Origin: Flavobacteriaceae bacterium
Lineage (GTDB): Bacteria > Bacteroidota > Bacteroidia > Flavobacteriales > Flavobacteriaceae
Length of the DNA: 35,817 bases
Assembly (NCBI GenBank): GCA_002721175.1
Contig: PBJR01000004.1
Location: 1-35,817, forward strand
Reading direction: 5' to 3'
Shown: positions 22,750-31,683 of the stretch, one piece after another
Layout: the number at the start of each line of letters is the position of its first letter
Position numbering within the stretch: the first letter of the stretch is position 1
Made by a program: the position numbers and the translations under genes
Notes under the pieces: model-generated
What the model saw: the letters and a program-made list of their open reading frames with translations, nothing else
Told to the model about the DNA's origin: nothing
Database searches by the model: none

Positions 22750-23751
22750 TTAAACTAGATAAAAGAATGTAAATACAAAAACCCAGACCAAGTCTACAAA
22801 ATGCCAATAAAGTCCAACTTTCTCTACCATTTCATAATCTTTTCTCCTTTCATAAGTACCAATAATAACATTGAAAAATATTATAATGTTTATGACGACT
22901 CCAGAAAAAACGTGAAAACCATGAAATCCAGTTATAAAAAAGAAGAAATCTGCAAAAAGAGGCACACCATATTCATTGACTTCCAAGTTAGCACCCTTAA
23001 CATACCTTTTCCCATTTTTCTTTAATTGTATTAATGATTCTTCTCTTGACAAAACCGTTTTTTCCCCCCCACTATTAATAGTTTGTGTACGAACTAAAAT
23101 GTCAGGGTTAGAATTTAATCCTTTATATATGTCGCCAACAGAAAATTCTGGTAGACTACTTTCACTGGAAAACCATATACCTTTTTTACTTTCATGCTGT
23201 ATACGCTCTGAAGCAGCGGCAATAGTAAAGTCTTCTACTGGGACTCTTTTAAAAACTCTTTCACCATTAACATTTTTGTATTCTCCAAACTGCAAAATAT
23301 TACCTCCTTTTGTTTGGACTGCTCCATAATCGCCTTTGATAAAAGTAGCCCATTCCCATGCCTGAGATCCAACAAAAATTGCCCCCCCAAGAATAGTAAA
23401 GAACATGTACCATATCACCTTATTCTTTTTCATTTCATGGCCAGCATCAACTGCCAATACCATGGTAACAGAAGACATAATTAAAATGAAAGTCATGAAG
23501 GCAACATATATCATAGGTAATTCTTGACCATGCAAAAAGGGAACGTGTGTGAAAACTTCGTCTGCTATTGGCCAATAGTCAATATACTTGAACCTAGAAA
23601 ATCCGTATGCTGCAAGGAATCCTGAAAATGTTAATGCATCAGAAACAATAAAAAACCACATCATTAACTTTCCATATGAAGCCCTGAAAGGTCGGTTTCC
23701 TCCTTCCCAAGTTGAATCATTAGAGGGTGATGTTGAAATGGTGGTGTTCAT
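22750..23751 (-). CDS. Cytochrome c oxidase subunit III, long form with periplasmic insert
   Basis: This 333-aa heme-copper oxidase subunit III has helices at about 30-48, 80-100, 115-132, 262-290 and 310-332. The end KVGLYWHFVDLVWVFVFTFFY is the subunit III hallmark, and GFHGFHVFSGV precedes it. Between helices 3 and 4 lies a hydrophilic insert of about 110 residues (GDYGAVQTKGG to LEVNEYGVPL), absent from standard subunit III. Subunit III stabilises subunit I and its proton-entry region. The gene follows the short subunit III by 32 nt in the same direction. Confidence 0.92.
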   Translation of the reverse strand: MNTTISTSPSNDSTWEGGNRPFRASYGKLMMWFFIVSDALTFSGFLAAYGFSRFKYIDYWPIADEVFTHVPFLHGQELPMIYVAFMTFILIMSSVTMVLAVDAGHEMKKNKVIWYMFFTILGGAIFVGSQAWEWATFIKGDYGAVQTKGGNILQFGEYKNVNGERVFKRVPVEDFTIAAASERIQHESKKGIWFSSESSLPEFSVGDIYKGLNSNPDILVRTQTINSGGEKTVLSREESLIQLKKNGKRYVKGANLEVNEYGVPLFADFFFFITGFHGFHVFSGVVINIIIFFNVIIGTYERRKDYEMVEKVGLYWHFVDLVWVFVFTFFYLV

Positions 23752-23783
23752 TGTTTAAAGATCTTTGACAATTACAAAAATAA

Positions 23784-24374
23784 TCAATTAATTTTGTTAA
23801 AGAAAAAGAAAAAGAAAAAGAGATAGAGCCATAAAAAATCTACAAAGTGCCAAAAGGTTGAAGCTAATTCAAAGCCCAGCATATTGGATACTTGATACCT
23901 GTTATTAAAATTGTTAATAATTACAATAATCAGCGAGATCAATCCAACAACTACATGAACTATGTGAAGGATGGCAATTATATAAATGTATGAAACCGTT
24001 ACATTGCTGGTTGGACCTGTAAAATTGTAACCAAGGGCAATGTAATTTTCAAATGCTGAAAGCTGTAAAAAAATAAAACTTAAGCCTAAAATAAAGGTTA
24101 CCACAAGAAGTATTTGTGTAAGAAAAGATTCTCCTTTCTTAAAAAAGAATTTAGCGAATATTAATGTAAAACTACTTATAATTATTACAACAGTACTGTA
24201 ACTAAATGAGTTTGGGATTGGAAAATCATAAAGCCAATCTTCTCGTGAGCTACTGACAATAAATGCACTTGTAAGACCTCCAAAAGTCATTATTAAGGAA
24301 ATGATACCAAACCAAAGCATCATTTTCTTAGCTTTCTTTTTCTTATTTTTTATTTGGTCATAATTGTCGTTCAT
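23784..24374 (-). CDS. Cytochrome c oxidase subunit III, short form
   Basis: This is a 196-aa, about five-helix subunit III homologue. It has AILHIVHVVVGLISLI and LASTFWHFVDFLWLYLF, the same terminal signature as the long form but without the insert. Two subunit III genes in tandem are common in Bacteroidetes. The C-terminus is a run of Phe residues encoded by a hexanucleotide repeat. The ATG is 4 nt after the cyoE stop, so the two genes are co-transcribed. Confidence 0.9.
   Translation of the reverse strand: MNDNYDQIKNKKKKAKKMMLWFGIISLIMTFGGLTSAFIVSSSREDWLYDFPIPNSFSYSTVVIIISSFTLIFAKFFFKKGESFLTQILLVVTFILGLSFIFLQLSAFENYIALGYNFTGPTSNVTVSYIYIIAILHIVHVVVGLISLIIVIINNFNNRYQVSNMLGFELASTFWHFVDFLWLYLFFFFFFFNKIN
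23799..23820. repeat. AAAGAA hexanucleotide repeat at a gene end
   Basis: Nearly four copies of AAAGAA lie inside the last codons of the short subunit III gene, where they encode consecutive Phe residues on the minus strand. Copy-number slippage of whole units would change only the number of Phe residues and keep frame; loss of a single base would extend or alter the tail. Confidence 0.6.
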
Positions 24375-24378
24375 AGTG

Positions 24379-25272
24379 TTATAAAAATTTATCTGTTACA
24401 TAAACAATCTGCGTAAATGTTAAAAAGAAAATACTCATAATCATCAAGTTCCTAGCATCTGAATCAGTCTGATTCTTAAATAACCTAAATCCATAAACTA
24501 AAAAGACTATTCCAAATAAAAATATCAATATTCCCGCTCGAATTGAAAGATTCAGGTTTCCTGTGTAAGGTGAAAGTGGAGCTAAACAAACTAAAATAGT
24601 CCAAATGACATATGCAATTATCTGAAGTGCTGTTCCTTTGCCCTTGCTCCCCGTTGGTAACATCCTAAATCCTGCCTTTTGATAATCGTTATCTGAAAAC
24701 CAGGCAATTGCCCAAAAGTGTGGGAACTGCCAAAAAAATTGAATCATAAATAGAATTCCTGCTTCTAAGCTAAATTGCCCGGTACATGCAATCCAACCTA
24801 GCATAAATGGAATTGCCCCTGGAATTGCTCCAGCAAGGACTGAAAATGAACTTACTTGTTTTAACGGAGTGTACACACTTGTATAAATAAATATCGAAAT
24901 TGCAGCTAACATTGCAGTTTTTTGATTAATATTATATAGAAATGAGAGACCAATTATCGATAGAAAAACGGCTAATATGAATGCTGTCTTAATGGATATT
25001 CTTCCCATTGGTATTGGCCTTGACTTAGTTCTCAACATAAGTGCATCAAAATCTCTTTCAATAATTTGATTGAAAATATTGGAAGCGCCTACCATGCAGT
25101 AACCACCTGAGATTAAAAGAAAAAGAACTGTAAAATCAATATTTTCTGCCGCAAGTAAATATCCCGCAATACACGAAAAAACAACGCTTAACGACAAACC
25201 CATTTTTGTTACCGCTTTGAAGTCTTTAAATCCATGCTTTATGGATAAGAAAGCTGAAGTATATTGTGGCAT
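24379..25272 (-). CDS. cyoE: Protoheme IX farnesyltransferase (heme O synthase)
   Basis: CyoE/CtaB adds a farnesyl group to heme B to make heme O, the precursor or cofactor of heme-copper oxidases. The 297-aa protein has about eight to nine helices and the UbiA-superfamily prenyl-diphosphate/Mg2+ motif NIFNQIIERDFDALMLRT (65-82) followed by KSRPIP. A second Asp-rich site, WFSDNDYQKAGFRMLP, lies near residue 192. It is the first gene of the downstream oxidase cluster and has a good promoter just upstream. No ctaA (heme A synthase) is in the window. Confidence 0.95.
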   Translation of the reverse strand: MPQYTSAFLSIKHGFKDFKAVTKMGLSLSVVFSCIAGYLLAAENIDFTVLFLLISGGYCMVGASNIFNQIIERDFDALMLRTKSRPIPMGRISIKTAFILAVFLSIIGLSFLYNINQKTAMLAAISIFIYTSVYTPLKQVSSFSVLAGAIPGAIPFMLGWIACTGQFSLEAGILFMIQFFWQFPHFWAIAWFSDNDYQKAGFRMLPTGSKGKGTALQIIAYVIWTILVCLAPLSPYTGNLNLSIRAGILIFLFGIVFLVYGFRLFKNQTDSDARNLMIMSIFFLTFTQIVYVTDKFL

Positions 25273-25300
25273 ATTTTACTAAATTCCCTTTTTTGAAATG

Positions 25301-25331
25301 CAAAGATAAATTTTAATTATATTTTAATCAA
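25301..25331 (-). promoter_or_regulatory. Bacteroidetes-type promoter of the cyoE-cox operon
   Basis: On the minus strand TATCTTTG (25308-25301) fits the -7 consensus TAnnTTTG. TTG (25331-25329) lies 20 nt upstream of it, the expected -33 element and spacing. The cyoE ATG is 28 nt downstream of the -7 box. This is the best promoter match in the window. Confidence 0.7.
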
Positions 25332-25358
25332 TATAAAAATTGTTCGGATGATATAATA

Positions 25359-27995
25359 TTATAAAATAAATCGGTATGTAAATTTTATTAAAAAGATGTT
25401 TTGTGGCCGCTGGTCAATAATTCCTGATTGTATTCCGTCAATTAAACTATCGCTAGCAAAAAATTCATTTCTCATTCCTTGAGACCAAACTAAAAACAAT
25501 TCAGACCCAGGAATATATTCCCAGCGTAACACTAAATTTGAATTAAATTGCGTAAATGAAAAATCTGGATTAGAAATACTATAATCGCTATTCCCATCTA
25601 AATTGTCATCAAAAGAATAAACATCGTTGTTATATTCAATTTGAGACAAATCATACAATTGAAAACGATCTGTGAGACTTGAAGCGATTGAATTTGTAAC
25701 ATATTTAAACTCAGTGTATTTCCCTGTACTTATAAAAGGTTCTGCATAAAATTGAATTGATAGGTTAGGGTTTATAGCATAATTAATCCTCAATGTTGCT
25801 TTCAATGTTCTATTTTCTATTGTCCCCATTATGTAACGAGTTGTACTGTCGAATGACCTAGTGGCTACATATTGTGTTTTATTTGGTCGAAACTCATATT
25901 CGGGTGAAAATGAAATATTAAAGGCATTGAATGGTTGATAATTAAAACCTGCATCAAATTTTAAAAATGAAAAATTATTTTCCTTGGCTTGCGAGTGAAC
26001 GATCCCAATTCTTGTGTTAAAATTTCTACGGTCATCAGAACGAAAATATAAAAACTGTCTGTTGTCTTGCGAAAATCGCCAACGAGGTCCTCCACGCAAT
26101 TCGGCATTTCGATAATTTCTCGGCCTATGAGTGTATCCAAAATTCAAACTTGAATTATTCAAAAATGTTAGTCTAGATTTAATTTGGAATTGAGTCCTGT
26201 TGTGGTTATTCCCGAAATCAAATGAGGAAAATTGATTAAGCTCAAAATTTATTCTCCTAAAGATTGATATTGGCTTAGCGGTTTTGTATTCTAAATTAAA
26301 AACTTGAAATTTTGAATCTGCGCGTCTCATAAAGCCTATATCGTTCAACTCTAGTTCTGGTGATGACCATTTGAATGCTAAATCATAATTCCAATTTCTT
26401 CCTCCGTCTTTACCAATTTCTATAAGTCCACCTGTTCCGGTCATTGATGTCTTATTGGAATCCACACTGACATGATCAGCATCAACCCTATTGAAAAGAT
26501 GTGTCAGGTTCTGTTGTGTCTCTAATATAGATTCAGGACTACCAATGACGTGGCTTGCCACAACGTTTGATTGCAGATAATAAGTCCTGTTAAGCCATTG
26601 GTGTCTGAAATCAATGCCAGTTGAATAAGCTTGATCCCTTAAAATTGAAGTCGCATCTTGGGCAGATCTGTTTACAGAGGTGAAAATAGCTCCAAGGAAT
26701 GTGTTTCTCTGATTCATGTCTTTTTGTAGCCGAGCAACGAAATAATTTGTTAATGGTTCCACCAAAGTTTCACCACTATTATCTTCTGATTCTATGTCCG
26801 CAAACTCATTTGAAGTTAGTGCACTTAAAAGACCTATTGACCAACCGGCTTTTGTTTTCCCACTAAACTTTGCTGCTGCTAGAATGGTTGTATTTTGAGG
26901 ACGATTAATGAAACTATTTTGTTCCAAATCTGGATATACTTGTGGAGGTCTCCCAATTCTTCTTGAAAAAAACAAGTCATTTTGATTACCTGCATAGCGA
27001 TAACTAAAAATATTCTTGTTCTCAACAAAAAAAGGCCTCTGTTCCCTGTTGAAAATTTCAAATCCATCTAAAGCTATTGCTGCTGGATCTGCTTCAACTT
27101 GTCCAAAATCGGGGTTAATTGTTATATCCAAAGTAAGGTCATTAGTAATACCAATTTTTGCATCCAAACCTGAATTAAGCTGGAATGCTTGACCATCAGA
27201 TTTAAATGGATTGGTGTCTTCAGGCTCGTAAATTTCAAACTTGGATACAATAAAGGGTTGAATTTCTATTTGTTTTTGAGGTCTGATATCTTTCAAACCT
27301 CTTAACTCTCCTGCTTCACTAACCCAGCCCGCTGAACCAACAGGTATTCGATTCCACGCAGACAGCTCATTTTCTTTAAATAAATTTCGAGCGACATTTA
27401 GTCCCCAAACCTGTTCACCAGAATCGCCAAAGCGTAACTGACTAAGGGGTATTTTCATCTCTGCCGACCATCCATTTGAAATAATCTTAGCTTTAGTTGT
27501 CCAGATAGGATTCCAGCTATCATCAATATCATCACCATTATTTGTTATTATTTCATCTCCACGAACTCCAGCGGCCGTAACAGTAAATAAAAATGCGGTT
27601 CGTAAATCATGATAGCTGTCAATTAATACGTTAATTCTATCCCCTTCAAAGCCATCCCGCCTTGAAAGGCGATTAGTTATTGTTGACGGATCAGAATCTA
27701 ATGCTAATAAAGCTATGTATATATATTTTTCATCATATAGTATTTTAAATTTGGTTTTCTCGGTTGGAGAAGTATTTTCGTCAGGATAGACTTCAATGAA
27801 ATCATTGCCCCAGGGGACTAGTTCCCAAGAAGAATCGTTCAGGTATCCATCTATAATTATTGAGCTACTGTTAACTAATTTTTCGGTATGATAAATTTTC
27901 TTTGATGAATTTTGCGAAAATGACATCATTGCTACAAACATAAATGTGCTTTGAATTAAGAAAATTCTTGCTAATGAATTGAACTTCGTCATCAT
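25359..27995 (-). CDS. DUF5916 outer-membrane protein with CBM9-like N-terminal domain
   Basis: The 878-aa protein has a signal peptide (cleavage near residue 28, SFSQ). A domain of about 190 residues like the family-9 carbohydrate-binding module follows (IIDGYLNDSSWELVPWGNDF, about 46-65, through WSAEMKIPLSQLRFG). The remaining roughly 600 residues are beta-strand-rich with the DUF5916 segment TLDITINPDFGQVEADPAAI and EQRPFFVENKNIFSYRY. It ends in an outer-membrane-type strand FLIKFTYRFIL. It is probably an outer-membrane barrel; substrate and role are unknown. Two ATGs begin the frame; the first is used. It is transcribed toward, but ends 86 nt before, cyoE, which has its own promoter. Confidence 0.88.
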   Translation of the reverse strand: MMTKFNSLARIFLIQSTFMFVAMMSFSQNSSKKIYHTEKLVNSSSIIIDGYLNDSSWELVPWGNDFIEVYPDENTSPTEKTKFKILYDEKYIYIALLALDSDPSTITNRLSRRDGFEGDRINVLIDSYHDLRTAFLFTVTAAGVRGDEIITNNGDDIDDSWNPIWTTKAKIISNGWSAEMKIPLSQLRFGDSGEQVWGLNVARNLFKENELSAWNRIPVGSAGWVSEAGELRGLKDIRPQKQIEIQPFIVSKFEIYEPEDTNPFKSDGQAFQLNSGLDAKIGITNDLTLDITINPDFGQVEADPAAIALDGFEIFNREQRPFFVENKNIFSYRYAGNQNDLFFSRRIGRPPQVYPDLEQNSFINRPQNTTILAAAKFSGKTKAGWSIGLLSALTSNEFADIESEDNSGETLVEPLTNYFVARLQKDMNQRNTFLGAIFTSVNRSAQDATSILRDQAYSTGIDFRHQWLNRTYYLQSNVVASHVIGSPESILETQQNLTHLFNRVDADHVSVDSNKTSMTGTGGLIEIGKDGGRNWNYDLAFKWSSPELELNDIGFMRRADSKFQVFNLEYKTAKPISIFRRINFELNQFSSFDFGNNHNRTQFQIKSRLTFLNNSSLNFGYTHRPRNYRNAELRGGPRWRFSQDNRQFLYFRSDDRRNFNTRIGIVHSQAKENNFSFLKFDAGFNYQPFNAFNISFSPEYEFRPNKTQYVATRSFDSTTRYIMGTIENRTLKATLRINYAINPNLSIQFYAEPFISTGKYTEFKYVTNSIASSLTDRFQLYDLSQIEYNNDVYSFDDNLDGNSDYSISNPDFSFTQFNSNLVLRWEYIPGSELFLVWSQGMRNEFFASDSLIDGIQSGIIDQRPQNIFLIKFTYRFIL

Positions 27996-28008
27996 GTTGA
28001 AAATATGG

Positions 28009-28016
28009 CAAATATA
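28009..28016 (-). promoter_or_regulatory. Bacteroidetes-type -7 box upstream of the DUF5916 gene
   Basis: TATATTTG on the minus strand matches TAnnTTTG, 13 nt upstream of the first ATG. A TTG lies 24 nt upstream of it, slightly further than usual. The call is tentative because the leader would be very short. Confidence 0.4.
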
Positions 28017-28125
28017 TACTGCTGAAGCAATTTAAATTTACAATTTTGAAAAGTTTAACTTATGCAGAAAATAAGAAAATCCTTGTTAATCTTAGAATAA
28101 ATTAAAAAATATCCTCATGTAGATT

Positions 28126-28156
28126 TTGTTTGTTATGATTTATAATTGTAAGTTTG
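28126..28156 (+). promoter_or_regulatory. Bacteroidetes-type promoter of the rplM-rpsI operon
   Basis: TAAGTTTG (28149-28156) fits TAnnTTTG. TTG at 28126-28128 lies 20 nt upstream of it, the same spacing as in the cyoE promoter. The leader to the GTG start of rplM is 43 nt. Confidence 0.65.
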
Positions 28157-28199
28157 CAGACCTTTTTAAGAAGAAAAGTTTGATTTTAATACAAAAAAC

Positions 28200-28655
28200 G
28201 TGAAGTCACTGAGTTATAAAACAGTTTCTGCAAACAAAACAACAACTGAAAAGTCGTGGGTCTTAGTCGATGCCGATGGTCAAAATCTCGGACGCTTAGC
28301 TTCTAGAATTGCGATTATATTGAGAGGAAAACACAAAACCAACTTTACCCCACATATTGATTGCGGAGATAATGTTATTGTCATTAATGCAGAAAAAATA
28401 TCCCTCACTGGTAAAAAATGGGATCAAAAAAAATATATTCGACATACAGGTTACCCTGGCGGACAAAGGTCATTGTCAGCTAAAGAACTTTTTGATAAAA
28501 GCCCTGTGCGGTTGATTGAAAAATCTGTGAAAGGAATGCTTCCAAAAAATAAACTTGGAGCATCATTGTATAGAAATCTTCACGTTAATCTTGGTGAAGA
28601 ATTTTCACAAAAAGCACAGAAACCAAAATTAATCAATTTGACTGATATAAATTAA
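28200..28655 (+). CDS. rplM: 50S ribosomal protein L13
   Basis: This 151-aa component of the large ribosomal subunit has the L13 signature blocks WVLVDADGQNLGRLASRIA, LRGKHKTNFTPHIDCGDNV, TGKKWDQKKYIRHTGYPGG and GMLPKNKLGASLYRNLHV. The start is GTG at 28200 (MKSLSYKTVSANK). This matches the usual N-terminus in the group, and no in-frame ATG precedes the conserved region. It is followed by rpsI after a 1-nt gap, the conserved L13-S9 pair. Confidence 0.97.
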   Translation: MKSLSYKTVSANKTTTEKSWVLVDADGQNLGRLASRIAIILRGKHKTNFTPHIDCGDNVIVINAEKISLTGKKWDQKKYIRHTGYPGGQRSLSAKELFDKSPVRLIEKSVKGMLPKNKLGASLYRNLHVNLGEEFSQKAQKPKLINLTDIN

Positions 28656-28656
28656 T

Positions 28657-29043
28657 ATGGATGTAATACACAAAATAGGAAGAAGAAAAAAGGCAATTGC
28701 TCGTGTTTATGTCTCCAAAGGCAAAGGTAATTTAACTGTTAATGAAAGAGATTTCAAAGCCTATTTTACTACTTCAACTTTACAATACAAAGTCACTCAA
28801 CCACTAAATTTAACAGATAATCAATCCAACTTTGATATCAAAATAAATGTTTATGGTGGTGGTGTCAACGGGCAGGCAGAAGCCGCTAGACTTGCACTAT
28901 CCCGCGCCATGTGCGAATTAGACAAGAATAACAGAGAATTACTAAAACCAGAGGGCTTGTTAACTCGAGATCCAAGAATGGTTGAAAGAAAGAAATTTGG
29001 ACAGAAAAAAGCTCGTAAGAAGTTTCAATTTTCTAAACGTTAA
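28657..29043 (+). CDS. rpsI: 30S ribosomal protein S9
   Basis: This 128-aa small-subunit protein begins IHKIGRRKKAIARVYVSKGKG, contains VYGGGVNGQAEAARLALSRA, and ends LTRDPRMVERKKFGQKKARK plus KFQFSKR. The basic C-terminal tail reaches into the ribosomal P site near the tRNA anticodon. Length and termini are standard. It is co-transcribed with rplM (1-nt gap). The 101-nt gap to rpsB contains only weak hairpin potential. Confidence 0.97.
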   Translation: MDVIHKIGRRKKAIARVYVSKGKGNLTVNERDFKAYFTTSTLQYKVTQPLNLTDNQSNFDIKINVYGGGVNGQAEAARLALSRAMCELDKNNRELLKPEGLLTRDPRMVERKKFGQKKARKKFQFSKR

Positions 29044-29144
29044 AGATATAATTGAAAAGTATAATTAGTTTAGCATCTAAATGTTAAAGGCCTAAAATTA
29101 GCCACTTTATCATTGCTAAAAATTAAGAAAGTAAACTAATATTA

Positions 29145-29927
29145 ATGGGAAAAATAGAAGTAAAAGAACTACTCGATAATGGAGTCCATTTCGGACACCT
29201 AACTAGAAAATGGGACCCCAACATGGCTCCATACATCTACATGGAGCGTAATGGTATCCATATCATAAATCTATACAAAACAGTAGCAAAACTGGAAGAA
29301 TCATCAAAGGCAATTAGTAAAATTGCAGCCTCTGGCCGTAAAATTTTATTTGTAGCTACAAAAAAACAAGCGAAAGATATAGTTGCTCAAAAAGCAGCAA
29401 CTGCAAAGATGCCTTACATCACTGAACGATGGCCGGGTGGAATGCTAACTAATTTTGTTACTATAAGAAAAGCTGTAAAAAAAATGGCTTCAATTGATAG
29501 GATGAAAAAAGATGGCACCTTTAATACATTGTCAAAAAAAGAACGCCTTCAGGTAGACCGACTTAGATCAAAACTTGAAAAAAATCTGGGATCTATCTCT
29601 GAAATGACTCGTTTACCGGGTGCACTATTTGTAGTTGACATCAAACGCGAACACATTGCCGTCAAAGAAGCTAAGAAACTAAACATACCTGTTTTTGCTA
29701 TGGTCGATACTAATTCTGACCCCAGACAAGTGGACTTTGTAATTCCATCAAATGATGACGCAACTAAATCCATATCTAAAATTATGGAGGTGATAAGTAA
29801 TTCTGTAATTGAAGGATTATCAGTTAGAAAAGCAGAAAAAGAAGGCGCTCAAAACGCCTCAGATATTGAAAAAAACCTTTCACAAGTTGCAAAAGCTGAT
29901 GAAACTACTAAAAAAGAAGAAGAATAA
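29145..29927 (+). CDS. rpsB: 30S ribosomal protein S2
   Basis: This 260-aa small-subunit protein carries the S2 signatures LLDNGVHFGHLTRKWDPNMA, YIMERNGIHIINL-type block, ERWPGGMLTNFVTIRKAV and FAMVDTNSDPRQVDFVIPSNDD. S2 is the last protein to join the 30S subunit. The C-terminus continues past the conserved core with an acidic and lysine-rich tail (KADETTKKEEE), as usual in Flavobacteriia. It is followed by tsf after 30 nt, the conserved rpsB-tsf pair. Confidence 0.97.
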   Translation: MGKIEVKELLDNGVHFGHLTRKWDPNMAPYIYMERNGIHIINLYKTVAKLEESSKAISKIAASGRKILFVATKKQAKDIVAQKAATAKMPYITERWPGGMLTNFVTIRKAVKKMASIDRMKKDGTFNTLSKKERLQVDRLRSKLEKNLGSISEMTRLPGALFVVDIKREHIAVKEAKKLNIPVFAMVDTNSDPRQVDFVIPSNDDATKSISKIMEVISNSVIEGLSVRKAEKEGAQNASDIEKNLSQVAKADETTKKEEE

Positions 29928-29957
29928 AGAATACTACATTAATCACTAATAAACAAA

Positions 29958-30923
29958 ATGACTAAAGTAACTGCTGCTGAAGTAAATCAGCTAAGAAAAG
30001 CAACTGGAGCAGGAATGATGGATTGTAAAAATGCTCTTGTTGAAGCTAACGGAGACTTTGATGCCGCGATAGATGTCCTAAGAAAAAAAGGGCAAAAAAT
30101 TGCTGCAAAAAGAGCGGACAGAGAATCTAATGAAGGAGCTGCAATAGCTAAAGTAAATGATGATAACACAGTAGGTGTTGCAATAGTCTTGGCTTGTGAA
30201 ACAGACTTCGTAGGAAAAAATGAAAAGTTTTTAAATCTAGCAAATCAATTTGCTGAAATTGCTCTCAAGGCAAATTCTATAGAATCTTTTCTTAATTCTG
30301 ATTTCGGTGGTATGACTGTCAGCGAAAAATTAATTGAGCAAACAGGTGTAATTGGCGAGAAATTAGACATTAAAGTCTTTGAAAAAATCGAGTCAGCATA
30401 TGTAGGATCATATGTTCACATAAATAAAATCGCTGCATTGGTTGGACTTTCAAAAAAAGTTATAAAATGCCAGGATTTAGCAAAAGATTTAGCAATGCAA
30501 GTGGCTTCAATGGGTGCTACCTCATTATCGTACAAAGATTTTGATGATTCGTACGTTAATTCAGAAACTGAAGCTCGCATTGCAGCAATCGAAAAAGAAA
30601 ATGAAGAACTAAAAAGATTGGGAAAGCCTACAAAGAATGTCCCAAGATATATATCCATGGCCCAATTGACCCCAGAAGTTCTAGAAAATGCTAAATATGA
30701 GATGGAAAATCAGCTCAAAAATGAGGGAAAACCAGAGCAAATTTGGGAAAAAATATTGCCTGGCAAAATGGAAAGATTTATCTCAGATAACACTACACTA
30801 GATAAAGAACAATGTTTAATAAATCAAGTATTTATTAAAGACGAAAAGAGCACCGTCGAACAATACATATCTTCTTACGGAGATGTTGAAGTAACTACAT
30901 TCAAGAGAGTTTCTTTAGGATAG
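29958..30923 (+). CDS. tsf: Translation elongation factor Ts
   Basis: EF-Ts exchanges GDP for GTP on EF-Tu. The 321-aa protein begins with the UBA-like domain VTAAEVNQLRKATGAGMMDC KNAL, then GQKIAAKRADRESNEGA and the EF-Tu contact motif CETDFVGKNEKF. The two core subdomains follow, ending FIKDEKSTVEQYIS. It is about 40 residues longer than E. coli EF-Ts because of a linker within the core (EARIAAIEKENEELKRLGKP), typical for this phylum. Confidence 0.96.
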   Translation: MTKVTAAEVNQLRKATGAGMMDCKNALVEANGDFDAAIDVLRKKGQKIAAKRADRESNEGAAIAKVNDDNTVGVAIVLACETDFVGKNEKFLNLANQFAEIALKANSIESFLNSDFGGMTVSEKLIEQTGVIGEKLDIKVFEKIESAYVGSYVHINKIAALVGLSKKVIKCQDLAKDLAMQVASMGATSLSYKDFDDSYVNSETEARIAAIEKENEELKRLGKPTKNVPRYISMAQLTPEVLENAKYEMENQLKNEGKPEQIWEKILPGKMERFISDNTTLDKEQCLINQVFIKDEKSTVEQYISSYGDVEVTTFKRVSLG

Positions 30924-30946
30924 TTCAGTCTTGATATAATTTGTTT

Positions 30947-30954
30947 TATATTTG
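30947..30954 (+). promoter_or_regulatory. Bacteroidetes-type -7 box upstream of pyrH
   Basis: TATATTTG fits TAnnTTTG and lies 19 nt upstream of the pyrH ATG. The nearest TTG upstream is only 13 nt away, so the -33 element is poor. It may give pyrH-frr transcription separate from rpsB-tsf. Confidence 0.4.
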
Positions 30955-30973
30955 TTCAGTCATTAGTTCGCCT

Positions 30974-31678
30974 ATGATCTATAAACGAATACTATTAAAA
31001 CTTTCAGGTGAGGCTCTTATGGGTGTCCGCCAATATGGAATTGACCCAAAACGCATTACTGAATATGCACAAGATATTAAGAAAATAGTTGAACAAGGGG
31101 TTCAAGTTGCCATTGTAATTGGAGGGGGAAATATATTTAGAGGGCTTTCAGGGGCTAATAATGGAATGGAGCGAGTTCAGGGAGATCATATGGGCATGTT
31201 AGCAACAATTATTAATGGATTAGCACTTCAAAGTGCTCTTGAAAACGAGAAAATTGAAACAAGACTTCAATCCGCAATAAAAATTAACGAAGTTGCTGAG
31301 CCTTTTATTCGAAGACGTGCAATTCGTCATTTGCAAAAGAATAGAGTAGTTATTTTTGGTGGCGGTACTGGAAATCCATACTTTACAACCGATTCAGCTG
31401 CAGTACTACGAGCCATTGAAATCGAAGCTGACGTTATACTTAAAGGAACTCGTGTGGATGGAATCTATAACGCAGACCCCGAAAAAGATTCCTCCGCTAG
31501 TAAATATAACGCAATTAGTTTTGCTGATGTTTTAAAAAAGGGTTTAAAAGTAATGGATACAACAGCATTCACCTTAAGCCAAGAAAATAAATTGCCAATT
31601 ATCGTCTTTGATATGAACAAAAAAGGAAATCTGGCAGGAATAATCTCAGGGGAAAAAATAGGAACAAGAGTAAGCTAG
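30974..31678 (+). CDS. pyrH: Uridylate kinase (UMP kinase)
   Basis: PyrH phosphorylates UMP to UDP in pyrimidine nucleotide synthesis. The 234-aa amino-acid-kinase-fold protein has [13 protein letters not shown], the glycine-rich [44 protein letters not shown] and [15 protein letters not shown]. The ORF track begins at a TTG 11 codons upstream; the ATG at 30974 starts right at the conserved [12 protein letters not shown] and is chosen. It is followed 5 nt later by frr, the usual gene pair. Confidence 0.96.
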   Translation: MIYKRILLKLSGEALMGVRQYGIDPKRITEYAQDIKKIVEQGVQVAIVIGGGNIFRGLSGANNGMERVQGDHMGMLATIINGLALQSALENEKIETRLQSAIKINEVAEPFIRRRAIRHLQKNRVVIFGGGTGNPYFTTDSAAVLRAIEIEADVILKGTRVDGIYNADPEKDSSASKYNAISFADVLKKGLKVMDTTAFTLSQENKLPIIVFDMNKKGNLAGIISGEKIGTRVS

Positions 31679-31683
31679 AAATT

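Noticed and set aside
22976-23329. Plus-strand 117-aa ORF opposite the subunit III insert, tested as evidence that the insert region is a separate gene
   Set aside because: It is a shadow ORF; the subunit III frame continues through the insert and resumes with intact conserved helices.
30941-30973. TTG-extended N-terminus of PyrH
   Set aside because: The extension is not part of the conserved family, overlaps a promoter-like box, and an ATG sits exactly at the conserved start.
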